Positions 10,189-25,100 of a DNA stretch of 64,000 bases are shown piece by piece. Every line of letters begins with the position of its first letter. Position 1 is the first letter of the stretch. The translations under genes were made by a program, and so were the position numbers. The stretch is from Apostichopus japonicus (taxonomy: Eukaryota > Echinodermata > Holothuroidea > Aspidochirotida > Stichopodidae). The stretch covers positions 8,958,501 through 9,022,500 of the forward strand of contig NC_092573.1 of assembly GCF_037975245.1 (NCBI RefSeq), written 5' to 3'. The notes beneath the pieces are model-generated. The model saw nothing but the letters and a program-made list of their open reading frames with translations. It was not told the DNA's origin and ran no database searches.

Positions 10189-13100
10189 GTATGCGTCAAA
10201 TAATATTTAATGAGTTATTCCTTGCTAAGTCTTGGGAAAAGTTGTTGCCATTAATTGTCAGCATTCAATGTTACCTAGAGTATCATCAAATTAGCATAAA
10301 CAAAAATTTGAATTCATTAGCTTGCATACCAGGGCTAATCCAGGGTTCTATGAACAGGGGCTGCAGTGACAGCAAGGAGTGTAGCAGTTGTGAGGTTAAA
10401 TGGGGGTGGGCTGGGAAGCCTGATGCCCATATGTTTTTATTTGAATTATTTCCTACCATTTGCATTGGCAGCCCAACAAATACCTAAGGGCCTCCCTTAG
10501 AAAATTTTTTTTTTTTTATAATTAGACACTAGCTGTTATAGATGAAATTTTCTGGCATAGTCTGGCAGCCTAATATAGTTCACAGAGAAAGTATCTTTTT
10601 ATTAGTATTTTTTGACGAAATTTAACGGTGCAATTAAGAGCTCACCAAACCCAATGCAAATATTAAGTGAAATTGTCTTTAAATTGCAAATGCAGACTTA
10701 ACCATGATAAATAATACTAAATTTGTAATTGGCTGCATCAGAAACTATGGTGTTCCCAAAAAAAATACTGAGTTACTGTACATCTTTGTGTGTGATCTAA
10801 AACTATGCTGACTTTAAGACCATTTTCTTTTGTAAGGTAGAGGAGTCTTTGCAACAGAGGAAATATCCTCTGGAGAATTTCTCCTACAATACAGAGGGGA
10901 TCTCACCACAAGGAAAAATGCTGAAATAAGATGTCAGAAAAAAGTTGCAGACATAACCTACCTTTATTTCTTCATGCATAATGGACAAAATCTCTGGTAA
11001 ATTATCAATCAAACAATATTTTAACAGCTATTTATGACAATACAGGTTACAACAAAGACAGAAAACATTGAAAATACTATCATTATCTTCCTACTAAATT
11101 TTTGGGAGAATATTTAGACATATATTACAGAGATCGATACCTCACTTATATCCAAAGTGCAAAAATCTTTGATGGAATATATGCTTCTGAGTATTTGCAA
11201 ACAGGAAATAACAAATCACTTTTATGATACTAATAATTATACTCATATAAACTCATACTGTATACTTGTAATTTGTCTCTCTCCATCTTAGCTTTGGGGT
11301 TTTTCAAAAATCTTGTGATGCCACTTCTTGCATAAATATTTTATGCCATGTTTAACAAACATTGCTGGATGTGGCACCATGAATGTTTAGAATAACTTTT
11401 TTGATGTTGTTTACTGAAGTTATACACTGCTTATAGAGCAAGATTGATTTTACAAGTTAATTCAATGTAAAACAGTCTTATTTTATATCTTTGCAGTGTT
11501 GATGCTACAAAGGAGGACAACTCCCTAGGAAGACTTGTCAATGATGACAAAAGGAATGCCAACTGCTTCATGAAGGTTGCAAAAGATGATGTAATACCAC
11601 ATCTTTGTCTATATGCTAAGAAGAAAATACTACCAGGGGAGGAGATAACATATGACTATGGTGGTTATTGCCCTTGGAGAAAGAAGGTAACATTAAAATT
11701 TAATTAAAATGCTGTGAAATAACAATACTTTTTTATGTGTCTTACAAGTTCAACTCGCATTCACATTGATTGAGAAATTGCCAGCATTTATGAAGCATGC
11801 GTTAGTTGACCAGAGATGACACTTCTTATCGACCCTAACCAATTCAATAAAAGACAAGTAATGAGATATGGTCAAATACGGGAGTAATTTTCCATAAGGA
11901 AGGCAATTGGTGGTCCCGGGAACCCAGTGGTTAATTATTGAAAATACACATCTATAATATATCTCAATGTAATCTATATACCCTTAGCATATAAAATATA
12001 TCAGAATGGGCATATTGAATCCCTCATATAACAGGTCAAAATATTCTACTGAACCCGTCCCATACCAAGCAGTTTTGAGGCTGCGAAACAAAGGATCAAC
12101 CAGAGGTATAGAAATAGTATAGTCTGAAGCAGTATCTATACGCTGTGTCAGCTATGATGATTTTCACACACATGATTCAGTGCATGGTACATTCAATTGT
12201 TGGTCAGAATCGGGACATACATACAGTCAAATGTGGTGCAAACTGTAGATTTGCATTGTTTCACACAGATGATTTGACCATGGATACTTTTGTGGGGCTA
12301 TGGTAAATTTCACAAACATGATTCAATAAGCCCTAGTACACCTTTTTTTTAAATTGTATCTAAACAACGTCAGTTGTGGTAGCTGCATGTTAACTATATT
12401 ACGCTATCGTGTATTGGTCAGTCAAGACATTTAGGGCAGAGGTGCCATTCAGAAGCTGTGTATCCCACTTTGTCATCACAAGGTTCCTAGATCAAGCTAC
12501 TGTCAGACTATACAGTAGGTTAATCCTCTTCAGCCATTGATTAGCATATATGGCCTAATCCGGGGAAATGTTCCATCAGATAAGGAAGGCAATTGGTGGT
12601 CCCCTGAACCGAGTGGTGATTATATTGATAATACACTCCTGTATGGATGCCAATTGTGTGGAAATTCTTGATCATTTTAATAACACACCCCAATATAGAC
12701 AGGTCCTAAATCTCTAAGCATTATATTTATTTCAATCAAGATCAATAATTTACTGATTGTACTTTTTGCAGACAACTAATGAAGAGCATGATGAAGTACC
12801 TCAGGAGGAAATGAATACTATGGTATGTACCATAATATTTTGGTAAATTAATTTAAGACAATAATTATAGGTATGGGTATTAAACTATACAAGCTAGAAT
12901 ACACAATAGATGTAATCTATATACCCTAAGAATATAAAATATAACAGAATATAAATCCCTCATATAACAGGTGAAAATATTCTACTGAACCCGTTCCATA
13001 CCAAGCAGTTTTGAGGCTGCGAAACAAAGGATCGACCAGAAATATAGAAATAGCATAGTCTGAAGCAGTATCTATACCCTGTGGCAGCTATGATGATTTT

Positions 13101-16100
13101 CACACACATGATTCAGTGCATGGTACATTCAATTGTTGGTCAGAATCGGGACATACATACAGTCAAATGTGGTGCAAACTGTAGATTTGCATTGTTTCAC
13201 ACAGATGATTTGAGGATGGATACTTTTGTGGGGCTATGATAAATATCACAAACACAATTCAATAGTACACCTTTCTTTAAGATAGTATACAAATTATACA
13301 TGGTTATGAGTGCAATAGTGCAAATATTTCATGAGTTAAAAGATGGAATGTTCCATTCAACGAGGCGCAGCTGAGTTGAATGGAACAAATTACATTTTTC
13401 AACGAATGTAATATATGTACTATTGCACAAATGGAAACCATTCATTATTTGTTTCATACAACACCTTCAAATTTGGATATAATTGGATGTAAAATGCACT
13501 CATGCAACAGATTTTTTTGAACAGACAGGTTTCTATGCTCTCTTACCATTGAAAAAAAGTGCTATCAAAAAAGTATAGCACAAGGTTCTATTTCATAGAG
13601 TGCAATAGAGCGGATTTTGCATGCAATCGATGAGCAATTGACCAATCAAATGGCCGGAATATAATTAGGTGTTGTATAATATCTAAACACCTTCAGTCGT
13701 GGTAGCTGCATGTTAAAATTATTACACTTTTATGACAGTATTGGTCAGTCAAGACATTTAGGGCAGAGGTGCCATTCAGAAGCTGTGTATCCCACTTTGT
13801 CATCACAAGGTTCCTAGATCAAGCTACTGTCAGACTATACAGTAGGTTAATCCTCTTCAGCCATTGATTAGCATATATGGCCTAATCCGGGGAAATGTTC
13901 CATCAGATAAGGAAGGCAATTGGTGGTCCCCTGAACCGAGTGGTGATTATATTGATAATACACTCCTGTATGGATGCCAATTGTGTGGAAATTCTTGATC
14001 ATTTTAATAACACACCCCAATATAGACAGGTCCTAAATCTCTAAGCATTATATTTATTTCAATCAAGATCAATAATTTACTGATTGTACTTTTTGCAGAC
14101 AACTAATGAAGAGCATGATGAAGTACCTCAGGAGGAAATGAATACTATGGTATGTACCATAATATTTTGGTAAATTAATTTAAGACAATAATTATAGGTA
14201 TGGGTATTAAACTATACAAGCTAGAATACACAATAGATGTAATCTATATACCCTAAGAATATAAAATATAACAGAATATAAATCCCTCATATAACAGGTG
14301 AAAATATTCTACTGAACCCGTTCCATACCAAGCAGTTTTGAGGCTGCGAAACAAAGGATCGACCAGAAATATAGAAATAGCATAGTCTGAAGCAGTATCT
14401 ATACCCTGTGGCAGCTATGATGATTTTCACACACATGATTCAGTGCATGGTACATTCAATTGTTGGTCAGAATCGGGACATACATACAGTCAAATGTGGT
14501 GCAAACTGTAGATTTGCATTGTTTCACACAGATGATTTGAGGATGGATACTTTTGTGGGGCTATGATAAATATCACAAACACAATTCAATAGTACACCTT
14601 TCTTTAAGATAGTATACAAATTATACATGGTTATGAGTGCAATAGTGCAAATATTTCATGAGTTAAAAGATGGAATGTTCCATTCAACGAGGCGCAGCTG
14701 AGTTGAATGGAACAAATTACATTTTTCAACGAATGTAATATATGTACTATTGCACAAATGGAAACCATTCATTATTTGTTTCATACAACACCTTCAAATT
14801 TGGATATAATTGGATGTAAAATGCACTCATGCAACAGATTTTTTTGAACAGACAGGTTTCTATGCTCTCTTACCATTGAAAAAAAGTGCTATCAAAAAAG
14901 TATAGCACAAGGTTCTATTTCATAGAGTGCAATAGAGCGGATTTTGCATGCAATCGATGAGCAATTGACCAATCAAATGGCCGGAATATAATTAGGTGTT
15001 GTATAATATCTAAACACCTTCAGTCGTGGTAGCTGCATGTTAAAATTATTACACTTTTATGACAGTATTGGTCAGTCAAGACATTTAGGGCAGAGGTGCC
15101 ATTCAGAAGCTGTGTATCCCACTTTGTCATCACAAGGTTCCTAGATCAAGCTACTGTCAGACTATACAGTAGGTTAATCCTCTTCAGCCATTGATGAGCA
15201 TATATGGCCTAATACGGGGGAAATGTTCCATCAGATAAGGAAGGCAATTGGTGGTCCCCTGAACCGAGTGGTGATTATATTGATAATACACTCCTGTATG
15301 GATGCCAATTGTGTGGAAATTCTTGATCATTTTAATAACACACCCCAATATAGACAGGTCCTAAATCTCTAAGCATTATATTTATTTCAATCAAGATCAA
15401 TAATTTACTGATTGTACTTTTTGCAGACAACTAATGAAGAGCATGATGAAGTACCTCAGGAGGAAATGAATACTATGGTATGTACCATAATATTTTGGTA
15501 AATTAATTTAAGACAATAATTATAGGTATGGGTATTAAACTATACAAGCTAGAATACACAATAGATGTAATCTATATACCCTAAGAATATAAAATATAAC
15601 AGAATATAAATCCCTCATATAACAGGTGAAAATATTCTACTGAACCCGTCCCATACCAAGCAGTTTTGAGGCTGCGAAACAAAGGATCGACCAGAAATAT
15701 AGAAATAGCATAGTCTGAAGCAGTATCTATACGCTGTGTCAGCTATGATGATTTTCACACACATGATTCAGTGCATGGTGCATTCAATTGTTGGTCAGAA
15801 TCGGGACATACATACAGTCAAATGTGGTGCAAACTGTAGATTTGCATTGTTTCACACAGATGATTTGAGGATGGATACTTTTGTGGGGCTATGATAAATT
15901 TCACAAACATGATTCAATAAGCCCTAGTACATCTTTTAATTAAATTGTATCTAAACAACGTCAGTTGTGGTAGCTGCATGTTAACTATATTACGCTATCG
16001 TGTATTGGTCAGTCAAGACATTTAGGGCAGAGGTGCCATTCAGAAGCTGTGTATCCCACTTTGTCATCACAAGGTTCCTAGATCAAGCTACTGTCAGACT

Positions 16101-19100
16101 ATACAGTAGGTTAATCCTCTTCAGCCATTGATGAGCATATATGGCCTAATACGGGGGAAATGTTCCATCAGATAAGGAAGGCAATTGGTGGTCCCCGGAA
16201 CCGAGTGGTAATAATATTGATAATACACTCCTGTATGGATGCCATTTGTGTGGACATTCTTGATCATTTTAATAACACACCCCAATATAGACAGGTCCTA
16301 AATCTCTAAGCATTATATTTATTTCAATCAAGATCAATAATTTACTGATTGTACTTTTTGCAGACAACTAATGAAGAGCATGATGAAGTACCTCAGGAGG
16401 AAATGAATACTATGGTATGTACCATAATATTTTGGTAAATTAATTTAAGACAATAATTATAGGTATGGGTATTAAACTATACAAGCTAGAATACACAATA
16501 GATGTAATCTATATACCCTAAGAATATAAAATATAACAGAATATGCATATTGAATCCCTCATATAACAGGTGAAAATATTCTACTGAACCCGTCCCATAC
16601 CAAGCAGTTTTGAGGCTGCGAAACAAAGGATCGACCAGAAATATAGAAATAGCATAGTCTGAAGCAGTATCTATATGCTGTGTCAGCTATGATGATTTTC
16701 ACACACATGATTCAGTGCATGGTACATTCAATTGTTGGTCAGAATCGGGACATACATACAGTCAAATGTGGTGCAAACTGTAGATCTGCATTGTTTCACA
16801 CAGATGATTTGAGGATGGATACTTTTGTGGGGCTATGATAAATATCACAAACACAATTCAATAGTACACCTTTCTTTAAGATAGTATACAAATTATAGAT
16901 GGTTATGAGTGCAATAGTGCAAATATTTCATGAGTTAAAAGATGGAAAGTTCCATTCAACGAGGCGCAGCTGAGTTGAATGGAACAAATTACATTTTTCA
17001 ACGAATGTAATATTTGTACTATTGCACAAATGGAAACCATTCATTATTTGTTTCATACAACACCTTCAAATTTGGATATAATTGGATGTAAAATGCACTC
17101 ATGCAACAGATTTTTTTGAACAGACAGGTTTCTATGCTCTCTTACCATTGAAAAAAAGTGCTATCAAAAAAGTATAGCACATGGTTCTATTTCATAGAGT
17201 GCAATAGAGCGGATTTTGCATGCAATCGACGAGCAATGGACCAATCAAATGGCCGGAATATAATTAGGTGTTGTATAATATCTAAACACCTTCAGTCGTG
17301 GTAGCTGTATGTTAACATTATTACACTTTTATGACAGTATTGGTCAGTCAAGACATTTAGGGCAGAGGTGCCATTCAGAAGCTGTGTATCCCACTTCGTC
17401 ATCACAAGGTTCCTAGATCAAGCTACTGTCAGACTATACAGTAGGTTAAACCTCTTCAGCTATTGATTAGCATATATGGCCTAATACGGGGGAAATGTTC
17501 CATCAGATAAGGAAGGCAATTGGTGGTCCCCTGAACCGAGTGGTGATTATATTGATAATACACTCCTGTATGGATGCCAATTGTGTGGAAATTCTTGATC
17601 ATTTTAATAACACACCCCAATATAGACAGGTCCTAAATCTCTAAGCATTATATTTATTTCAATCAAGATCAATAATTTACTGATTGTACTTTTTGCAGAC
17701 AACTAATGAAGAGCATGATGAAGTACCTCAGGAGGAAATGAATACTATGGTATGTACCATAATATTTTGGTAAATTAATTTAAGACAATAATTATAGGTA
17801 TGGGTATTAAACTATACAAGCTAGAATACACAAAAGATGTAATCTATATACCCTAAGAATATAAAATATAACAGAATATAAATCCCTCATATAACAGGTG
17901 AAAATATTCTACTGAACCCGTCCCATACCAAGCAGTTTTGAGGCTGCGAAACAAAGGATCGACCAGAAATATAGAAATAGCATAGTCTGAAGCAGTATCT
18001 ATACGCTGTGTCAGCTATGATGATTTTCACACACATGATTCAGTGCATGGTACATTCAATTGTTGGTCAGAATCGGGACATACATACAGTCAAATGTGGT
18101 GCAAACTGTAGATCTGCATTGTTTCACACAGATGATTTGAGGATGGATACTTTTGTGGGGCTATGATAAATATCACAAACACAATTCAATAGTACACCTT
18201 TCTTTAAGATAGTATACAAATTATAGATGGTTATGAGTGCAATAGTGCAAATATTTCATGAGTTAAAAGATGGAAAGTTCCATTCAACGAGGCGCAGCTG
18301 AGTTGAATGGAACAAATTACATTTTTCAACGAATGTAATATTTGTACTATTGCACAAATGGAAACCATTCATTATTTGTTTCATACAACACCTTCAAATT
18401 TGGATATAATTGGATGTAAAATGCACTCATGCAACAGATTTTTTTGAACAGACAGGTTTCTATGCTCTCTTACCATTGAAAAAAGTGCTATCAAAAAAGT
18501 ATAGCACATGGTTCTATTTCATAGAGTGCAATAGAGCGGATTTTGCATGCAATCGACGAGCAATGGACCAATCAAATGGCCGGAATATAATTAGGTGTTG
18601 TATAATATCTAAACACCTTCAGTCGTGGTAGCTGTATGTTAACATTATTACACTTTTATGACAGTATTGGTCAGTCAAGACATTTAGGGCAGAGGTGCCA
18701 TTCAGAAGCTGTGTATCCCACTTTGTCATCACAAGGTTCCTAGATCAAGCTACTGTCAGACTATACAGTAGGTTAATCCTCTTCAGCCATTGATGAGCAT
18801 ATATGGCCTAATACGGGGGAAATGTTCCATCAGATAAGGAAGGCAATTGGTGGTCCCCGGAACCGAGTGGTAATAATATTGATAATACACTCCTGTATGG
18901 ATGCCAATTGTGTGGACATTCTTGATCATTTTAATAACACACCCCAATATAGACAGGTCCTAAATCTCTAAGCATTATATTTATTTCAATCAAGATCAAT
19001 AATTTACTGATTGTACTTTTTGCAGACAACTAATGAAGAGCATGATGAAGTACCTCAGGAGGAAATGAATACTATGGTATGTACCATAATATTTTGGTAA

Positions 19101-22100
19101 ATTAATTTAAGACAATAATTATAGGTATGGGTATTAAACTATACAAGCTAGAATACACAATAGATGTAATCTATATACCCTAAGAATATAAAATATAACA
19201 GAATATAAATCCCTCATATAACAGGTGAAAATATTCTACTGAACCCGTCCCATACCAAGCAGTTTTGAGGCTGCGAAACAAAGGATCGACCAGAAATATA
19301 GAAATAGCATAGTCTGAAGCAGTATCTATACGCTGTGTCAGCTATGATGATTTTCACACACATGATTCAGTGCATGGTACATTCAATTGTTGGTCAGAAT
19401 CGGGACATACATACAGTCAAATGTGGTGCAAACTGTAGATTTGCATTGTTTCACACAGATGATTTGAGGATGGATACTTTTGTGGGGCTATGGTAAATTT
19501 CACAAACATGATTCAATAGTACACCTTTCTTTAAGATAGTATACAAATTATAGATGGTTATGAGTGCAATAGTGCAAATATTTCATGAGTTAAAAGATGG
19601 AAAGTTCCATTCAACGAGGCGCAGCTGAGTTGAATGGAACAAATTACATTTTTCAACGAATGTAATATTTGTACTATTGCACAAATGGAAACCATTCATT
19701 ATTTGTTTCATACAACACCTTCAAATTTGGATATAATTGGATGTAAAATGCACTCATGCAACAGATTTTTTTGAACAGACAGGTTTCTATGCTCTCTTAC
19801 CATTGAAAAAAGTGCTATCAAAAAAGTATAGCACATGGTTCTATTTCATAGAGTGCAATAGAGCGGATTTTGCATGCAATCGACGAGCAATGGACCAATC
19901 AAATGGCCGGAATATAATTAGGTGTTGTATAATATCTAAACACCTTCAGTCGTGGTAGCTGTATGTTAACATTATTACACTTTTATGACAGTATTGGTCA
20001 GTCAAGACATTTAGGGCAGAGGTGCCATTCAGAAGCTGTGTATCCCACTTTGTCATCACAAGGTTCCTAGATCAAGCTACTGTCAGACTATACAGTAGGT
20101 TAATCCTCTTCAGCCATTGATGAGCATATATGGCCTAATACGGGGGAAATGTTCCATCAGATAAGGAAGGCAATTGGTGGTCCCCGGAACCGAGTGGTAA
20201 TAATATTGATAATACACTCCTGTATGGATGCCAATTGTGTGGACATTCTTGATCATTTTAATAACACACCCCAATATAGACAGGTCCTAAATCTCTAAGC
20301 ATTATATTTATTTCAATCAAGATCAATAATTCACTGATTGTACTTTTTGCAGACAACTAATGAAGAGCATGATGAAGTACCTCAGGAGGAAATGAATACT
20401 ATGGTATGTACCATAATATTTTGGTAAATTAATTTAAGACAATAATTATAGGTATGGGTATTAAACTATACAAGCTAGAATACACAATAGATGTAATCTA
20501 TATACCCTAAGAATATAAAATATAACAGAATATAAATCCCTCATCTAACAGGTGAAAATATTCTACTGAACCCGTCCCATACCAAGCAGTTTTGAGGCTG
20601 CGAAACAAAGGATCGACCAGAAATATAGAAATAGCATAGTCTGAAGCAGTATCTATACGCTGTGTCAGCTATGATGATTTTCACACACATGATTCAGTGC
20701 ATGGTACATTCAATTGTTGGTCAGAATCGGGACATACATACAGTCAAATGTGGTGCAAACTGTAGATTTGCATTGTTTCACACAGATGATTTGAGGATGG
20801 ATACTTTTGTGGGCTATGGTAAATTTCACAAACATGATTCAATAAGCCCTAGTACATCTTTTAATTAAATTGTATCTAAACAACGTTAGTTGTGGTAGCT
20901 GCATGATAACTATATTACGCTATCGTGTATTGGTCAGTCAAGACATTTAGGGCAGAGGTGCCATTCAGAAGCTGTGTATCCCACTTTGTCATCACAGGGT
21001 TCCTAGATCAAGCTACTGTCAGACTATACAGTAGGTTAATCCTCTTCAGCCATTGATGAGCATATATGGCCTAATACGGGGGAAATGTTCCATCAGATAA
21101 GGAAGGCAATTGGTGGTCCCCTGAACCGAGTGGTAATAATATTGATAATACACTCCTGTATGGATGCCAATTGTGTGGAAATTCTTGATCATTTTAATAA
21201 CACACCCCAATATAGACAGGTCCTAAATCTCTAAGCATTATATTTATTTCAATCAAGATCAATAATTCACTGATTGTACTTTTTGCAGACAACTAATGAA
21301 GAGCATGTTGAAGTGCCTCAGGAGGAAATGAATACTATGGTATGTACCATAATATTTTGGTAAATTAATTTAAGACAATAATTATAGGTATGGGTATTAA
21401 ACTATACAAGCTAGAATACACAATAGATGTAATCTATATACCCTAAGAATATAAAATATAACAGAATATGCATATTGAATCCCTCATATAACAGGTGAAA
21501 ATATTCTACTGAACCCGTCCCATACCAAGCAGTTTTGATGATTTTCACACACATGATTTAGTGCATGGTACATTCAATTGTTGGTCAGAATCGGGACATA
21601 CATACAGTCAAATGTGGTGCAAACTGTAGATTTGCATTGTTTCACACAGATGATTTGACCATGGATACTTTTGTGGGGCTATGGTAAATTTCACAAACAT
21701 GATTCAATAAGCCCTAGTACAATTTTTTTTTAATTGTATCTAAACAACGTCAGTTGTGGTAGCTGCATGTTAACTATATTACGCTATCATGTATTGGTCA
21801 GTCAAGACATTTAGGGCAGAGGTGCCATTCAGAAGCTGTGTATCCCACTTTGTCATCACAAGGTTCCTAGATCAAACTACTGTCAGACTATACCGTAGGT
21901 TAAAATTCTCTCCAGCTATGCATTGAACATATGGCCTCATACGGGGGAAAGGCTCCATCAGATAAAGAATATTGCATTGGTGGTCCCAGGAACAGAGCGG
22001 TAATTATTGATATTGTACACACCATGTATGGATGCCAATTGTTACATTCTTGATCATTTTAAGAACACATCCCAATAAAGACAGGTCCTAAATCTCTAAG

Positions 22101-25100
22101 CATTATATTTCTTTCAATCAAGATCAATAATTCACTGATTGTACCTTTTGCAGACAACTAATGAAGAGCAGGATGAAGTACCTCAGGAGGAAATGAATAC
22201 TATGGTATGTACTAAAATATTTTGGTAAATTAATTTAGACAATAATTATAGGCATTGGTATTATACTATATACAAGCTAGAATACACAATATATATACCA
22301 TAAAAATATAAAATATATCAGAATGGGCATATTGAATCCCTCATATAGAACAGGTGAAAATATTCTACTGAACCTGTTCCATACCAAGCAGTTTTGAGGC
22401 TGTGAAACAAAGGATCGACCAGAAATATAGAAATAGCATAGTCTGAAGCAGTATCTATACGCTGTGTCAGCTATGATGATTTTCACACACATGATTCAGT
22501 GCATGGTACATTCAATTGTTGGTCAGAATCGGGACATACATACAGTCAAATGTGGTGCAAACTGTAGATTTGCATTGTTTCACACAGATGATTTGACCAT
22601 GGATACTTTTGTGGGGCTGTGGTAAATTTCACAAACATGATTCAATAAGCCCTAGTACACCTTTTTTTTTAAATTGTATCTAAACAACGTTCGTTGTGGT
22701 AGCTGCATGTTAACTATATTACGCTATCGTGTATTGGTCAGTCAAGACATTTAGGGCAGAGGTGCCATTCAGAAGCTGTGTATCCCACTTTGTCATCACA
22801 AGGTTCCTAGATCAAGCTACTGTCAGACTATACAGTAGGTTAATCCTCTTCAGCCATTGATGAGCATATATGGCCTAATACGGGGGAAATGTTCCATCAG
22901 ATAAGGCAATTGGTGGTCCCCGGAACCGAGTGGTAATTATATTGATAATACACTCCTGTATGGATGCCAATTGTGTGGAAATTCTTGATCATTTTAATAA
23001 CACACCCCAATATAGACAGGTCCTAAATCTCTAAGCATTATATTTATTTCAATCAAGATCAATAATTCACTGATTGTACTTTTTGCAGACAACTAATGAA
23101 GAGCATGATGAAGTGCCTCAGGAGGAAATGAATACTATGGTATGTACCATAATATTTTGGTAAATTAATTTAAGACAATAATTATAGGTATGGGTATTAA
23201 ACTATACAAGCTAGAATACACAATAGATGTAATCTATATACCCTAAGAATATAAAATATAACAGAATATGCATATTGAATCCCTCATATAACAGGTGAAA
23301 ATATTCTACTGAACCCGTCCCATACCAAGCAGTTTTGATGATTTTCACACACATGATTTAGTGCATGGTGCATTCAATTGTTGGTCAGAATCGGGACATA
23401 CATACAGTCAAATGTGGTGCAAACTGTAGATTTGCATTGTTTCACACAGATGATTTGACCATGGATACTTTTGTGGGGCTATGGTCAATTTCACAAACAT
23501 GATTCAATAAGCCCTAGTACACCTTTTTTTTAAATTGTATCTAAACAACGTTAGTTGTGGTAGCTGCATGTTAACTATATTACGCTATCGTGTATTGGTC
23601 AGTCAAGACATTTAGGGCAGAGGTGCCATTCAGAAGCTGTGTATCCCACTTTGTCATCACAAGGTTCTTAGATCAAGCTACTGTCAGACTATAGAGTACA
23701 TGAAGGTTAAAAACCCCTTCAGCCATTGATGAGCATATGGCCAAATACGGGAAAGCTTCCATCATGCTAAAATACACAATATATTACTATATAATCTATA
23801 ACCTAAGAATATAAAATATATCAGAATGGACATAGTCAATACCTCATATAACAGGTGAAATATTGTACTGTCTACTGAACCCGTCCCATATCAAGCAATT
23901 TTTAGGCTGCAAAACAAAGAATCGGCCAGAAATATAGAAATAGCATGGTCTGAAGCAACAGCTATTATGATGATGGTCATGTCAATCATAGCATTGGAAT
24001 TCCATATCGGCCTGATAAAAAAACTGGACAACTATATTCAGTTTTGCTTACAGGTTCTGCATGAACTAGCTGTAAAGATGTTTGTATTTTGCTCTCCCAT
24101 ATCCATTCAATGAAATGGTTGACTCGGTACAGGAAGAGTCTCTTATGTTAGACAAATTCACTGATCTATGTTTTGCTCAGAAGCTGATCTTAGGACTGAA
24201 CCTGTCTTGATGTCCTGGCCTAGTTGCGTGACCTATTCCTAGGGATTGGGGAAATGTTTTTTTTCTGACACAATATACCTTTTTCTTGTTCTTAGAAAAT
24301 TCATGTTTTTCTGTTTTAACATAACAAATTAAAAAAGTTGATTGTGAAAATAGTTTGATCTGTTATTTTGTTACATTTAAATGTCATTCTAAATATGTTT
24401 CATACTTACTTTGTTAATTTTATTCTTGTTTTAGGAAACTGCATGCAAATCAACATCAGTCTCATTCACAGGTGAGTTTTATTGTGTTCAATCCGAACAA
24501 ATTGTTTTAAATACTTTTAGAGCCATTTTACTTTTATTGAACTCACTAATTTTTATCAGTTCTGTAAACTGCAAACTTCATTTTCACTCTTTCAGAATCC
24601 CCAAATGGTGCATTATATTTTGATGCTGATCTGAGAAAATACCATCATTCACTTGGTAAGTGAAACAGCATTTAAATAGCCTTTTAATTGTTACCTATTA
24701 ATTAACAAGTTTTCTTTATGTATTCTGTTAGATATTTTATGCTATATATATTTCATTATATTTTGATGCCGATCTGAGAAAAATGAAGCCTTTGGACTAT
24801 TAATTTTTAATGAGAACACTCTCTTCATTGTCTTTATGACTTATCGATTTTCATTTTTAAATTGCCACAGATAACAACCCCAATGAGCCTGTGTTTTTGG
24901 ATGAAATGACAGGGAATATGTACTCATATGGTGAGTTAAATTGACATGTTACCTGAATGTTTATTTAACCGACTGAATGCAAAAGTAACATTTTTGAATT
25001 TCTGTAATTACAAAATATTAAGATATTTCAGATATTTTTAGATATTGCTCTATCATGCCTATTTGGTATTGGCTAAACTTATTTACTGTAATAGGAATAG

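Larger units (their letters stand above)
11795..23960 (+). repeat. Tandem array of exon-bearing units (10 exon copies)
   Basis: Each unit carries one 51-nt exon plus intron sequence. Start-to-start distances are 1327, 1328, 937, 1335, 1327, 1327, 936, 865 and 935 bp. Long units carry a ~390-bp insert that short ones lack; the order after exons 1 to 9 is L L S L L L S S S. A partial, exonless unit precedes the first exon (about 11850-12770), and a decayed exonless unit ends the array (about 23765-23960). The 865-bp unit lacks ~70 bp near 21537. Several units are nearly identical, so recent expansion, gene conversion or assembly duplication are all possible. Confidence 0.9.

Noticed and set aside
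10189-10487. Continuation of the exon 1 frame to a 134-codon ORF
   Set aside because: The frame passes a strong donor at 10189, and the residues before it join the SET domain in exon 2. The rest is intron read-through.
18410-19958. Two identical 73-codon frames
   Set aside because: They lie in the duplicated ~390-bp intron insert; identity comes from unit duplication. The same place in other units is broken.
12772-23139. Regularly spaced identical short sequences, superficially like a CRISPR array
   Set aside because: Units of ~0.9-1.3 kb are themselves repeated, exons have splice sites, and the genome is eukaryotic.
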